From Burkholderiales bacterium (GTDB lineage Bacteria > Pseudomonadota > Gammaproteobacteria > Burkholderiales > Burkholderiaceae_C): a stretch of 64,000 nt of DNA. Each line of letters begins with the position of its first letter. Within the stretch, counting starts at the first letter, position 1. The position numbers and the translations under genes were made by a program. Of the stretch, positions 41,665-51,595 are shown piece by piece. The notes beneath the pieces are model-generated. The model was given only the letters and a program-made list of their open reading frames with translations. It ran no database searches and had not been told where the DNA came from. The stretch spans positions 124,001-188,000 of the forward strand of contig JAGWTU010000002.1 of NCBI GenBank assembly GCA_028868825.1, read 5' to 3'.

Positions 41665-43563
41665 ATGCGCCGCTCGATCGCCACCGTCTCGCTCTCGGGC
41701 ATGCTGCGCGAGAAGATCGAGGCCATCGCCGCGGCCGGCTTCGACGGCTTCGAGGTGTTCGAGAACGACCTGCTGCAGTTCAGCGGCAGCCCGCGCGACG
41801 TGCGCGCGATGGCCGCCGACCTGGGCCTCGCGATCGACATGTTCCAGCCCTTCCGCGATTTCGACGGCGCGCGCCTGGAGCAGGTGCAGCGCAGCCTCGA
41901 CCGCGCCGAACGCAAGTTCGACCTCATGGGCGAGCTCGGCACCGATCTGCTGCTCGTGTGCTCGAACGTCCAGCCCGAGGCCAGCGGCGACATCGAACAG
42001 CTCGCCGAGCAATACGCGATGCTCGCCGAGCGCGCGCACCAGCGCGGCCTGCGCATCGCCTACGAGGCGCTGGCCTGGGGCCGGCAGATCAAGCTCTACG
42101 CGCAGGTCTGGGCCGTCGTGCGGCGCGTGAACCGGGCCAACTTCGGCCTCACGCTCGACAGCTTCCACACGCTGGCACTGCGCGACGATCCGGCGGGCAT
42201 CGCGCGCATACCGGCCGACAAGATCTTCTACGTCCAGCTCGCCGACGCGCCCTGGGTGCAGACCGACGTGCTCAGCCACAGCCGCCATTTCCGCTGCTTC
42301 CCGGGCCAGGGCGAATTCGACGTCACCGGCTTCCTCGGCGCCGTGCTCGACGCCGGCTACCGCGGGACGATCTCGCTCGAGGTCTTCAACGACGAATTCC
42401 GCTCGGCGCCGGCGCGCGCCAACGCCGTCGACGCGATGCAATCGCTGCTCTGGCTCGAGGAACAGGTGCGGCTGACGCGGCCGCCACCGGCGGCGAACAC
42501 GCCGGCGGCCGCGCCGGTCGCGCTCTTCGAGGCGCCGCCGGCGCCGCGGCTGGCCGGCTGGTCGTTCATCGAATTCGCCGTCGACCCGGCGGCGGCCGAT
42601 CGGCTCGGCGCGCTGCTCGAAGCCCTCGGTTTCACGCGCCGCGGCCGCCACCGCACGCGGGCCATCGATCTCTACGCGCTCGGCGAGGTGCGGCTGCTGC
42701 TGAACCAGGAACCCGATTCCTATGCCCGCCCCTATTTCGAGATCCATGGCGCATCGGCCTGCGCGCTGGCACTGACGACGCCCGACGCCTGCGCCGCGAT
42801 CGAACGCGCACGCGCGCTCGGCTGCACGACGCTGGGCGGTTGCGACGGCGCCAACGAACTCTCGGTGCCCTCGGTCACCGCGCCCGACGGCAGCCTGGTC
42901 TATTTCTGCGAACCCGCCGCGGGCGGCGCGCAGGCCTTCGAGGCCGATTTCGAGACCGTCGATGCGGCCGCCGCGGCTCCCGGCGGCGCGCGCATCGACC
43001 ATATCGTGCGCGCCGTGCCGGCCGGCCAGATCAACCCCTGGGTGCTGTTCCAGCGCGCCGTGCTCGGCCTCGTGCCGCAGCGCCAGGTCGTGCTGCACGA
43101 CCCCTACGGCGTGCTGCGCAGCCGCGAGATCGAATCCGACGACGGTGCGGTGCGCACCTCGCTGATCGTCTCGGAGCGCGACAACACGGTCGTCTCGCGC
43201 TCGGTGTCGCGCTTCTTCGGCGCCGGCGTGCAGCAGATCGCGATCGCCGTCGACGACATCTTCGCGACGATGGCCGAGCTGCACCGCCGCGGCGCGCCGA
43301 TGCTGCCGGTGCCGGCGAACTACCACGACGATCTGCAGGCCCGCTACGACCTCGACCCGGCGCTGCTCGAGTCGCTGCGCACGCTCGGTCTGCTGTATGA
43401 GCGCGACGAGCGCGGCGGCGAATTCATCCACGCCTACGCGGCGCCTTTCGACGAGCGCTTCGAATTCGAATTCGTCCAGCGCCGCGGCGGCTACGACCAT
43501 TACGGCGCGACGAATTCGCCGGTGCGGCTGGCGGCACTGGCCGAACATATCCGCGGCGGATGA
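41665..43563 (+). CDS. quiC: 3-dehydroshikimate dehydratase; sugar phosphate isomerase/epimerase fused to 4-HPPD-like domain
   Basis: MRRSIATVSLSGMLREKIEAIAAAGFDGFEVFENDLLQF N-terminal TIM barrel; C-terminal vicinal-oxygen-chelate dioxygenase-like domain (IDHIVRAVP..., GVQQIAIAVDDIF...). Confidence 0.88.
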   Translation: MRRSIATVSLSGMLREKIEAIAAAGFDGFEVFENDLLQFSGSPRDVRAMAADLGLAIDMFQPFRDFDGARLEQVQRSLDRAERKFDLMGELGTDLLLVCSNVQPEASGDIEQLAEQYAMLAERAHQRGLRIAYEALAWGRQIKLYAQVWAVVRRVNRANFGLTLDSFHTLALRDDPAGIARIPADKIFYVQLADAPWVQTDVLSHSRHFRCFPGQGEFDVTGFLGAVLDAGYRGTISLEVFNDEFRSAPARANAVDAMQSLLWLEEQVRLTRPPPAANTPAAAPVALFEAPPAPRLAGWSFIEFAVDPAAADRLGALLEALGFTRRGRHRTRAIDLYALGEVRLLLNQEPDSYARPYFEIHGASACALALTTPDACAAIERARALGCTTLGGCDGANELSVPSVTAPDGSLVYFCEPAAGGAQAFEADFETVDAAAAAPGGARIDHIVRAVPAGQINPWVLFQRAVLGLVPQRQVVLHDPYGVLRSREIESDDGAVRTSLIVSERDNTVVSRSVSRFFGAGVQQIAIAVDDIFATMAELHRRGAPMLPVPANYHDDLQARYDLDPALLESLRTLGLLYERDERGGEFIHAYAAPFDERFEFEFVQRRGGYDHYGATNSPVRLAALAEHIRGG

Positions 43564-43587
43564 CGGGCGCGGCCGCGGCCGCCGGAT

Positions 43588-44358
43588 TCAGATGCCGGCG
43601 TACCAGGCGTAGCCGCTGTGGTCTTCCCAGTAGCCGCCGCTGCCGCGGCCGATGTCGCCGAACGATTCCACCAGCTCGATGCGCATCAGGTATTTCGCCT
43701 GCTTGTAGCCGAGCTGGCGCTCGACGCGCAGGCGCAGCGGCGCGCCGTTGGTCACCGGCAGCGCGCGACCGTTGAGGCCGTAGGCGAGGATGGTCTGCGG
43801 GTGGTAGGCATCGTCCATGTCGATGCTCTCGTAATAGGGCACCTCGTGGTCGCCGCTGCCGAAGCTGTCGGCGCAATGGAAGACGAGGAAGCGCGCCTGC
43901 GGCAGCGGCCGCACGAGTTCGAGCACGCGCGCCAGCGGCACGCCGGTCCACTGGCCGATCGCGCTCCAGCCCTCGACGCAATCGTGGCGCGTGATCTGCG
44001 TGCGCGCCGGCATCAGCCGCAGTTGCGCCAGCGACAGCGACGCCGGTTGCGCGACGAGGCCGTCGACCACCAGCCGCCAGTCGGCGAAGCCGCCGGCCGC
44101 CAGCTCGCGGTAGTCGTCGTCGTCGGGGTCGGTGTTCCCGTTGCCGCGGAAGCCGGGCGAGAGGTCGGCGACGGTGAATTCCTGCGCCATCGAGCGCCGG
44201 CCTCCGAGCAGCTTGTGGACGCCGCGGTTCAGCGTCTCGGCGCTCGAGAGCAGGCCGCCGGTGCCGCGGTCGACGCGCTCGCAGCCGCCGAGCAGCAGGG
44301 CGCCGGCGCCGGCGGCGGCGCCGAGCAGGATGCGGCGGCGGGCGATGGGCTTATTCAT
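43588..44358 (-). CDS. Molybdopterin-dependent oxidoreductase (sulfite oxidase/MsrP-like)
   Basis: RRRILLGAAAGAGALLLGGC leader; RHDCVEGWSAIGQWTGVPLARVLELV; LRLRVERQLGYKQAKYLMRIEL. Confidence 0.88.
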   Translation of the reverse strand: MNKPIARRRILLGAAAGAGALLLGGCERVDRGTGGLLSSAETLNRGVHKLLGGRRSMAQEFTVADLSPGFRGNGNTDPDDDDYRELAAGGFADWRLVVDGLVAQPASLSLAQLRLMPARTQITRHDCVEGWSAIGQWTGVPLARVLELVRPLPQARFLVFHCADSFGSGDHEVPYYESIDMDDAYHPQTILAYGLNGRALPVTNGAPLRLRVERQLGYKQAKYLMRIELVESFGDIGRGSGGYWEDHSGYAWYAGI

Positions 44359-45241
44359 GGTGCACCGTGATGCGGTAGCGGCCGGTGATCATCGACCGCA
44401 GGTGGTTCCACAGTCCGCTGACGATGACCTCGAAGACGTGGATGGCGACGAAGCCGACGAGCAGCCAGGCGACGATGAAATGGATCGTGCGCGCCGACTG
44501 GCGCCCGCCGAGCCAGTCGACCCAGCCCGGCAGCAGCGAATTCAGCCAAGGCGACATCGCCCAGCCGCAGAGGATGATCAGCGGCAGCAGGCCGAAGATG
44601 ACACCGAGGTAGGCGAACTTCTGCAGCACGTTGTAGTCGCGCGCCGCCTCGCCCTGCGGGTGGCGGAACAGCGCGTGGTCGACGATCGAGCGCCCGATGC
44701 CGCGCAGGTCGGCGCGCGTCGGCCAGAGGTCGCGCCGCAGATGGCCGCTGGACAGCGCATGACCGACATAGGCCAGGCCGTTGAGCACGAAGATCCAGGC
44801 GAAGAAGAAATGCCAGCGCCGCGCGTCGGCCAGCGAATAGGGTCCCGGTATCGTCATCCACGACGGAAACGCGACCGAATTCGGCAGGCCGTCGGGGCCC
44901 TTCGACAGGCCGAGCCACCCGGTGGTGTCGTAGTTGCGACCGAGCAGTTGCGTCACGCCTGTGGGGTGACCGCCGCTCGACATCGTGCCGATCATCAGCA
45001 GCGAATGGCGCCCCGCGACGTAGGACGAGGCGCCCCAGTCGAGCGAGGGATGGGCGTTGAAGATCATCAGCCCGCTCATCAGCAGCACGGTGAACGAGAC
45101 GACATTGGTCCAGTGCATCAGCCGCACGGCCAGGCTGTGGCGCGGATAGAAATAGCTGGCGGGGGCGGCTTCGGTCACTCGCGATCTCCGTGCAGAGGAT
45201 GCCGCCGTGGGCGGCGGCGGGGCCGTCGTCGGCGCGTTCAT
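44351..45241 (-). CDS. Cytochrome b/b6 domain-containing membrane protein, partner of the oxidoreductase
   Basis: YPRHSLAVRLMHWTNVVSFTVLLMSGLMIFNAHPSLDWG; several TM helices; overlaps 5' end of preceding gene. Confidence 0.87.
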   Translation of the reverse strand: MNAPTTAPPPPTAASSARRSRVTEAAPASYFYPRHSLAVRLMHWTNVVSFTVLLMSGLMIFNAHPSLDWGASSYVAGRHSLLMIGTMSSGGHPTGVTQLLGRNYDTTGWLGLSKGPDGLPNSVAFPSWMTIPGPYSLADARRWHFFFAWIFVLNGLAYVGHALSSGHLRRDLWPTRADLRGIGRSIVDHALFRHPQGEAARDYNVLQKFAYLGVIFGLLPLIILCGWAMSPWLNSLLPGWVDWLGGRQSARTIHFIVAWLLVGFVAIHVFEVIVSGLWNHLRSMITGRYRITVHHE

Positions 45242-45501
45242 GCTAACCCGGCGCCGGATTCACTGCTGGCCAAAAGTTCGGTGTCACTGCCGTCATCGAG
45301 GGCGATGCGCAGGAGGCCGGGCCGCCGACGGTGCAGGTAGGGCTCATGGGGGTTGGTCGGCCCGGAAGGCGCCGGCTTACGCCGCGACGCTGACGGCCGC
45401 GCCGCCGGCTCAAGTCGGCTTGCGGCGGGCCGATACCCACATGGGGCCGCAAGCCGCGTCGCGGCATCGCCGACGCCGCGGCCCGCTGAACGCTGGAAAC
45501 C

Positions 45502-47175
45502 ATGATCAACGACGCCGCGGTGGTGCAATACGAAACGCTGCTCGCCCAGGAGCGGGCCGCGCGTGCGGCCGCCGAGGCGACGCTGGAGGCGACACGCCGC
45601 GAGCTGTTCGACACCAATGTCGAGTTGCAGACGCTCATCGTCGGACTCGACGAGGCGGTGGCCACGCGCACGGCCGAGATGCTCGCCGCGCGCGACCGCG
45701 CGATCGCCGCCGATTCGGCCAAGAGCGCCTTCCTGGCGAACATGAGCCACGAGATCCGCACGCCCCTGACGAGCATCATCGGCTTCGCCGAGCTGATGCT
45801 CGACCAGCGCCGGCTGACCTCGATCGGTCGCGGCGAGGCGCTCTCGACGATCCTGCGCAACGCGCGCCACCTGCTCGAGCTGATCAGCGACATCCTCGAC
45901 CTCTCGAAGATCGAGGCCGACGGGCTCGAACTCGACGTCCAGGACGTCGACCTGCCGGGCCTGCTGGCCGAGATCGAATCGATGCTCGGACCGCGGGCGC
46001 GCGAGAAGGGCCTGCAGTTCGATGTCTGCCCGCGCCTGCCGCTGCCGCGCACGATCCGCGGCGACAAGGTGCGGCTCAAGCAGATCATCGTCAACTTCTG
46101 CAGCAACTCGCTCAAGTTCACCGAGACCGGCACGGTCGAGATCGAGGTCATCCACGACCGCGCGACGCGGCGGCTCGAGATCGCCGTCGGCGACACCGGC
46201 ATCGGCATGACCGAGGGCCAGGTCGCGCGCCTGTTCCAGCCCTTCACGCAGGCCGACGTCTCGACGACGCGCCGCTTCGGCGGCACGGGCCTGGGCCTGT
46301 ACATCAGCCGCCAGCTCGCCCAGCTGATGGGCGCGACGATCGAGGTCCGCTCGCAGCCCGGCGCCGGCAGCCGCTTCGCGCTGTGCCTGACGCTGGGCGA
46401 CGCCCCGCCGGGGCCGCTGATCCACGACCAGGCCGATTTCTCGCGCGGCACCGAGCTGTTCCGCCACGACGACCTCGAATGGGTGCCGGCGCTGCGCGGC
46501 CGCGTCCTGCTGGCCGAGGACGGCCCGCACAACCAGCGCCTGATCGGCGCGCTGATCGAGGCCACCGGGGCCGAGCTGACGCTCGTCGACAACGGCGAGG
46601 CGGCTTTCCAGGAAGCGCTGGGCGGCGACTACGACCTCGTGCTGATGGACATCCAGATGCCGGTGATGGACGGGCTGACGGCGATCCGGCTGTTGCGCGA
46701 CGCCGGCTATGCGAGCCCGATCGTCGCCCTCACCGCCAACGTCATGCGCTCCGACATCGAGAGCTACCGCCAGGCCGGCTGCGACGATGCGCTGGGCAAG
46801 CCGATCGACCGCCGCCGCATGTACGGCGTGCTGGCGCGCCACCTCGCCGCGGCCGATGGCGAGGCCGAACGGCCCGATCAGGTCGGCGACAAGATCGAGG
46901 CCGTCGTGCAGCGCCTGGCCGAGGAGTTCCGCGCCGAGCTGCCGCAGCGCATCGCGATGCTCGAGCTGCTGCTGGCGCGCCGCGAATGGCCGCGCCTGCG
47001 CAGCGAGTTGCATGCGATCAAGGGCGTCGCCGGTTCGATCGGCTACCCGCAGCTGACGCGCCTGGCGCAGCCGGGCGAGCTGGCCATCCTCGACCAGCGC
47101 TACGAAGAGGCCGAATTGCAATGCGCCTTGCTGCTGGACGCGGCGCGCGCGATCGTGGAGTGCCCCTCATGTTGA
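45502..47175 (+). CDS. Hybrid sensor histidine kinase / response regulator with C-terminal HPt-like domain
   Basis: NMSHEIRTPLTSIIGFAELML, FGGTGLGLYISRQLAQLMG, LVLMDIQMPVMDGLTAIRLLR, ELHAIKGVAGSIGYPQLTRLA. Confidence 0.94.
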   Translation: MINDAAVVQYETLLAQERAARAAAEATLEATRRELFDTNVELQTLIVGLDEAVATRTAEMLAARDRAIAADSAKSAFLANMSHEIRTPLTSIIGFAELMLDQRRLTSIGRGEALSTILRNARHLLELISDILDLSKIEADGLELDVQDVDLPGLLAEIESMLGPRAREKGLQFDVCPRLPLPRTIRGDKVRLKQIIVNFCSNSLKFTETGTVEIEVIHDRATRRLEIAVGDTGIGMTEGQVARLFQPFTQADVSTTRRFGGTGLGLYISRQLAQLMGATIEVRSQPGAGSRFALCLTLGDAPPGPLIHDQADFSRGTELFRHDDLEWVPALRGRVLLAEDGPHNQRLIGALIEATGAELTLVDNGEAAFQEALGGDYDLVLMDIQMPVMDGLTAIRLLRDAGYASPIVALTANVMRSDIESYRQAGCDDALGKPIDRRRMYGVLARHLAAADGEAERPDQVGDKIEAVVQRLAEEFRAELPQRIAMLELLLARREWPRLRSELHAIKGVAGSIGYPQLTRLAQPGELAILDQRYEEAELQCALLLDAARAIVECPSC

Positions 47176-47612
47176 ATCCGGAAACCGCCGAAGCCGCGCC
47201 GGCGGCGTCATCGGAGAACCGCTGCGACGTGCTGATCGTCGACGACAGCGGCGCCTCGCGCGAGATCCTCGCGGCGATGCTGCGCCAGCTCGACCCCGGC
47301 CTGCAGATCCGCCAGGCGCGCGACGCCGCCCAGGCGCTGGGCACCTGGCTCGAGATGTTCCCGCGCGCGACCTTCCTCGACATCGACATGCCCGACCAGG
47401 ACGGGCTGACGCTGCTCAAGACGCTGCGCCAATCGCGCCCCGACGCCTTCGTCGTGATGGTCTCCGGCCACAGTTCGGCCGACAACGTGCGCCAGGCGCT
47501 GTCGATGGGCGCCAACGGCTTCATCGTCAAGCCCTACAAGCCGCAGCGCATCGTCGACATGATCGACCGCTACGCGGCCGTCACCGGCCGCAAGCTCGGC
47601 GCGCCCGGCTGA
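47169..47612 (+). CDS. Response regulator (CheY-like receiver)
   Basis: DVLIVDDSGASREILAAML...FLDIDMPDQDGLTLLKTLR...GFIVKPYKPQRI; overlaps the kinase stop. Confidence 0.93.
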   Translation: MLNPETAEAAPAASSENRCDVLIVDDSGASREILAAMLRQLDPGLQIRQARDAAQALGTWLEMFPRATFLDIDMPDQDGLTLLKTLRQSRPDAFVVMVSGHSSADNVRQALSMGANGFIVKPYKPQRIVDMIDRYAAVTGRKLGAPG

Positions 47613-47631
47613 GCCGCGAACGCCGCGGGCG

Positions 47632-48447
47632 TCAGGCGTCGTCGCGGTCGCCGCCGAACAGGCTGCCGAGCACCGAGCCGACGACGCCGCCGGCGACCGC
47701 GCCGCCCAGCCCCGCCGACGAGCCGCCGATGCCGGCGCCGACCGAGGTCGCCGAGGCGCCCTCGCGGCTGAAATACGGCGACAGCGCATGCGCCAGGTTG
47801 GGCATCGTCAGCGTCTGCAGCCAGATCCTGCCGGGGCCGGTCAGGCGCGCGATGAACAGGCCGTCGCCGCCGAAGAGCTTGTTCTTCAGCCCCGGGATCA
47901 GCGTGATGTCGAACTGCACCGAGCTCTCGAACATCCCGATATGCCCCGGATGGACGTTGAGCGATTCGCCAGGCGCGAGGTCGTAGCTGACGATCTCGCC
48001 GCCGAGTTCGACCCAGGCCCGCGCCTGGCCGCCGAGCTTCTGCAGGACCATCCCCTCGCCGCCGAAGATGCCGGCGCCCAGCGAGCGCTGGAAGCCGATC
48101 GACAGCTCCACGCCTTCGGTGCCGCAGAGGAAACCGTGGCGGTGCACGAGATAGCTGCGACCGGCGTCGACCTGCAGCTCCATGATCGATCCCGGCACCT
48201 TGGCCGCGAAGGCGACCATGCCCTGCCCGCCGTCGACGTGGTACTCGTTCATGAACAGGCCGCCGCCCGAGATCGCGCGCCCGATCGCGCCCCACAGGCC
48301 CTTCGATCCCGCCGTCAGCGCCGTCGTCGTCAGCACGACGTTGGGCGACATCCACGAGAACTGGCCCGGCTCGGAGACGATGCGGTCGCCCGCCTCGAGG
48401 CCGATTTCGAGCACGGGCAGCGTGGTGCCGTGGATGCGCGACTTCAT
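47632..48447 (-). CDS. TIGR00266 / AIM24 family protein
   Basis: PVLEIGLEAGDRIVSEPGQFSWMSPNVVLTT...GKRSYLVHRHGFLCGTEGV-type pattern...LFGGDGLFIARLTGPGRIWLQTL. Confidence 0.85.
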   Translation of the reverse strand: MKSRIHGTTLPVLEIGLEAGDRIVSEPGQFSWMSPNVVLTTTALTAGSKGLWGAIGRAISGGGLFMNEYHVDGGQGMVAFAAKVPGSIMELQVDAGRSYLVHRHGFLCGTEGVELSIGFQRSLGAGIFGGEGMVLQKLGGQARAWVELGGEIVSYDLAPGESLNVHPGHIGMFESSVQFDITLIPGLKNKLFGGDGLFIARLTGPGRIWLQTLTMPNLAHALSPYFSREGASATSVGAGIGGSSAGLGGAVAGGVVGSVLGSLFGGDRDDA

Positions 48448-48497
48448 GGGCTAATTCCTTGGTTGGGGAATGGATTCAGTTTAGCGCCGGGTGCGCT

Positions 48498-48510
48498 GTC
48501 ACTGTGTGAC
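48498..48510. promoter_or_regulatory. Dyad GTCAC-tgt-GTGAC in the divergent intergenic region
   Basis: 5-bp perfect arms between genes at 48447(-) and 48577(+). Confidence 0.3.
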
Positions 48511-48576
48511 GGCGTCGACCCCGTTTGCACCCGCGCTGCGTATAAGCCGCGTTCGCCACCCGAAAAGAGCCGATCC

Positions 48577-50166
48577 ATGAAACGACTTGCCTGCGCCCGT
48601 GTCCTCACGCTCATCCTTGCCACCGCTGCCGCCGGCGCCGGGGCGCAGAGCGCCGCGTCGCGCATCGAGCGGGTCACCGTCTACCCCGGCAGCGCCACGG
48701 TCGAGCGCGTGGCTCGCGTCGCCGCCGGCGCGCGCACGCTGACCTTCGCCTGCCTGCCGGCGGCGCTCGACGTGCAGAGCCTGCATGTCAGCGCCGACGC
48801 CACCGTGCGGCTGGGCGAGACCGCGGTGCTGACGCGGCCGCGCGCGCAGGCCGGCGAATGTGCGAGCGGCCCGCTCGATGCCCGCATCCGCGAGATCGAG
48901 ACGCAGAAGGACGCGCTCGCCGCCGAGAACGACGCGCTGGCCCTCGTCACCGGCTACCTCAAGGGCCTGGGCGGCGGCGACGACGGCCGCCGCGCCGCGC
49001 CCGATGCCAAGGCCGTCGCCGCGACGGCCGAGCAACTGCGCCGCAGCGGCCAGGACGCGCTGCTGCGCCAGCGCCAGATCGCGCGCCGCCAGGTCGAGCT
49101 CGACCGCGACCTCGCGCCGCTGCTGGCCGAGCGCGAGCGCGCCGGTGCCGGTGGCGATGTCGTCAGCGTCAGCGTCAACCTCGCCGCCGGCGCCGACGCC
49201 GAGGTCCGGCTCGGCTACCGCGTCGCCGGGCCGAGCTGGACGCCGGCCTACCGCGCGACGCTCGACAGCGCGAGCGGCCAGGTGGCGATCGAACGCCAGG
49301 CCCTCGTCGCCCAGGCCACCGGCGAGGACTGGAAGGGCGTGCGGCTGACGCTGTCGACCGGCCAGCCGCGCAGCGACCCGGCCGGGCGTCTGCCGCAGCC
49401 GTGGCGCATCGGCGTGGCGCCGCCGCCCGAGCCGCGCCGGGCCTATGCGGCCGCGCCGGCGCCGGCGGCGATGATGGCGATGGAGCGATCCAAGACCAGC
49501 GACGCCGCGCCTGCGACCGCACCCATCTTCGACGTCACCGTCTTCGACCAGGCCTACGCGACCGAATTCGCGCTGCCGCAGGCGATCGACCTGCCGAGTT
49601 CGGGCCAGCGCGTCGCGCTCGTGCTCGGCCGGCAGGCGGCACCCGCCAAGGTCTACGCGCGCACGGCGCCGCAGATCGAGGCCGCGGCCTACGTCGTCGC
49701 CGAGCTGCCGGTGCCCACCGGCGTCTGGCCCGCCGGGCCGCTGCAGCTCTACCGCGACGGCGCCTATGTCGGCAACTCGCGCTGGGATGCCGGCGCTGCG
49801 GCGACATTGACGCTGCCCTTCGGCCGCGACGAACAACTGCGCGTCGCGGCCGAGCCCGGCAGCGACAGCATGGGCAGCGGCGGCTTCATCGGCGGCCGCG
49901 CCGAGCGCCGCATCCAGCGCGCCTGGCGCGTCGAGAACCGGCATCGGCAGGCGGTGAAGCTGCAGCTCATCGAGGCCGCGCCGGTCTCGGTCGACGAGCA
50001 GGTGAAGGTGACTTCCGCTTTCCAGCCCCAGCCCGCGGAGACCGCCTGGCACCAGCAGCCCGGGGTCGCGATGTGGTCGATCGAACTCGCTGCCGGTCAG
50101 ACGGCGCGCGTCGCCGCCGACTACGTCGTCAGCTACCCCAAGGACGTCCGCGTCGAGGACCGCTAG
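48577..50166 (+). CDS. DUF4139 / mucoidy inhibitor A (MuiA) family protein
   Basis: SRIERVTVYPGSATVERVARVAAGARTLTFACLPAALDVQSLHV...LGYRVAGPSWTPAYRATLD...GEDWKGVRLTLSTGQP. Confidence 0.88.
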   Translation: MKRLACARVLTLILATAAAGAGAQSAASRIERVTVYPGSATVERVARVAAGARTLTFACLPAALDVQSLHVSADATVRLGETAVLTRPRAQAGECASGPLDARIREIETQKDALAAENDALALVTGYLKGLGGGDDGRRAAPDAKAVAATAEQLRRSGQDALLRQRQIARRQVELDRDLAPLLAERERAGAGGDVVSVSVNLAAGADAEVRLGYRVAGPSWTPAYRATLDSASGQVAIERQALVAQATGEDWKGVRLTLSTGQPRSDPAGRLPQPWRIGVAPPPEPRRAYAAAPAPAAMMAMERSKTSDAAPATAPIFDVTVFDQAYATEFALPQAIDLPSSGQRVALVLGRQAAPAKVYARTAPQIEAAAYVVAELPVPTGVWPAGPLQLYRDGAYVGNSRWDAGAAATLTLPFGRDEQLRVAAEPGSDSMGSGGFIGGRAERRIQRAWRVENRHRQAVKLQLIEAAPVSVDEQVKVTSAFQPQPAETAWHQQPGVAMWSIELAAGQTARVAADYVVSYPKDVRVEDR

Positions 50167-50214
50167 GCCTTCGGTCAGAATCCGACCCGGCCACATGGCC
50201 GGCGTGGAGGAGCG

Positions 50215-50607
50215 ATGACGATAGCCAAATGGTGTCTGGCCGCGGCGTGGGCGCTGCCGATCCTGACGGTCGGCCTGGCCAAGGTGGCGTCGGCGCGTGG
50301 GCCGCGCGAGCAGTTCTACGACAACGCCGACCCGCGCGAATGGGAGCGCCGCCAGACCGGCTGGAAGCAGCGCGCCAACGCCGCGCAGCAGAACGGCTTC
50401 GAGGTGCTGCCGCTGTTCTTCGTGGCCGTGCTGCTGGCGCAGATGAGCGGTGTCGACGCGGCCCGCGTCGACATGCTGGCCCTGCTCTTCGTCGCGCTGC
50501 GCGTGGCCTATGTCGGCATCTACCTGGCCAACCTCGCGGCGCTGCGCACGGCGGTCTGGGGCGCGGGGGTGGCGGTCTGCGTCGTGCTGCTCGGCCTGGC
50601 CGCGTGA
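50215..50607 (+). CDS. MAPEG family membrane protein
   Basis: 130 aa, ANAAQQNGFEVLPLFFVAVLLA...LLFVALRVAYVGIYLANLAALRTAVW. Confidence 0.85.
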   Translation: MTIAKWCLAAAWALPILTVGLAKVASARGPREQFYDNADPREWERRQTGWKQRANAAQQNGFEVLPLFFVAVLLAQMSGVDAARVDMLALLFVALRVAYVGIYLANLAALRTAVWGAGVAVCVVLLGLAA

Positions 50608-50746
50608 ACGATTGCCCATGCTGCATCGCAGCATGGTTGCTCGGCCGCGGTTAGCATAGCGGCGCTCCGAACGCTGCCCGGCCCGGCCGGTTGCAGGGAC
50701 GACGGCACTCTCAGGACTCGGCGCGTCGTCGCCCGCAGCAAAGCAG

Positions 50747-51529
50747 ATGAATTGGTTGATGACCCTGGGTGGCGCGCTGACCGGGTTCCTGGTCGGGCTC
50801 ACCGGCGTCGGCGGCGGCTCGCTGATGACGCCGCTGTTGATGCTGGTGTTCGGCGTCGCGCCGCTGACCGCCGTCGGCACCGACCTGTGGTTCGCCGCCA
50901 CGACCAAGGTCGTCGCCGCGGCGATGCACCGCGGCCACGGCACCATCGACTGGCCGATCGTGCGCCGGCTCTGGCTCGGCAGCCTGAGCGCCTCGGCGGC
51001 CACGCTGTGGTGGATGAAGACGCGGCCGGTCGACCATTCCTCGGTGCACCTGATGACGGTCTCGATCGCCGTGGCGCTGCTGCTCACCGCCTTCGGCATC
51101 CTGTTCCAGAAGCGGCTGCACGGCCTGGGCAGCCACCTGCGCGACGTCGACAAGGCGCAGTTCCACAAGCTGCAGCCGGGCCTGACGGTGGCCGCGGGCG
51201 TCGTGCTCGGCGTGCTGGTGACGCTGACCTCGGTCGGCGCCGGCGCCATCGGCACCGTCGCGCTGGTCTACCTCTATCCGCGGCGGCTGACGCCGCCGCG
51301 GCTCATCGCCACCGACATCGTCCACGCGATCCCGCTGGCGCTGTTCGCCGGCGTCGGCCACCTGATGCTCGGCGACGTGAATGTCGGCATGCTCGGCGGC
51401 CTGCTGCTGGGATCGATACCGGGGGTGATCGTCGGCACGAAGCTCTCGACGCGGCTGCCGCACCATTGGCTGCGCGCGCTGCTGGCGCTGCTGCTGCTGG
51501 TGATCAGCGCGCGCATGCTGATGCACTGA
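50747..51529 (+). CDS. Sulfite exporter TauE/SafE family protein
   Basis: GFLVGLTGVGGGSLMTPLLMLVFGVAPLTAVGTDLWFAATTK. Confidence 0.92.
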   Translation: MNWLMTLGGALTGFLVGLTGVGGGSLMTPLLMLVFGVAPLTAVGTDLWFAATTKVVAAAMHRGHGTIDWPIVRRLWLGSLSASAATLWWMKTRPVDHSSVHLMTVSIAVALLLTAFGILFQKRLHGLGSHLRDVDKAQFHKLQPGLTVAAGVVLGVLVTLTSVGAGAIGTVALVYLYPRRLTPPRLIATDIVHAIPLALFAGVGHLMLGDVNVGMLGGLLLGSIPGVIVGTKLSTRLPHHWLRALLALLLLVISARMLMH

Positions 51530-51595
51530 GCGGCGAGCGACACGGGATTGGATGGGGTATCTTTGGCGCCCCCGAAGAACCACCCGGAGTCCCCG

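Noticed and set aside
48498-48510. GTCACtgtGTGAC as a CRP-family operator
   Set aside because: Resembles CRP half-sites, but the spacing is too short for a standard 16-bp CRP site; kept only as a weak dyad.
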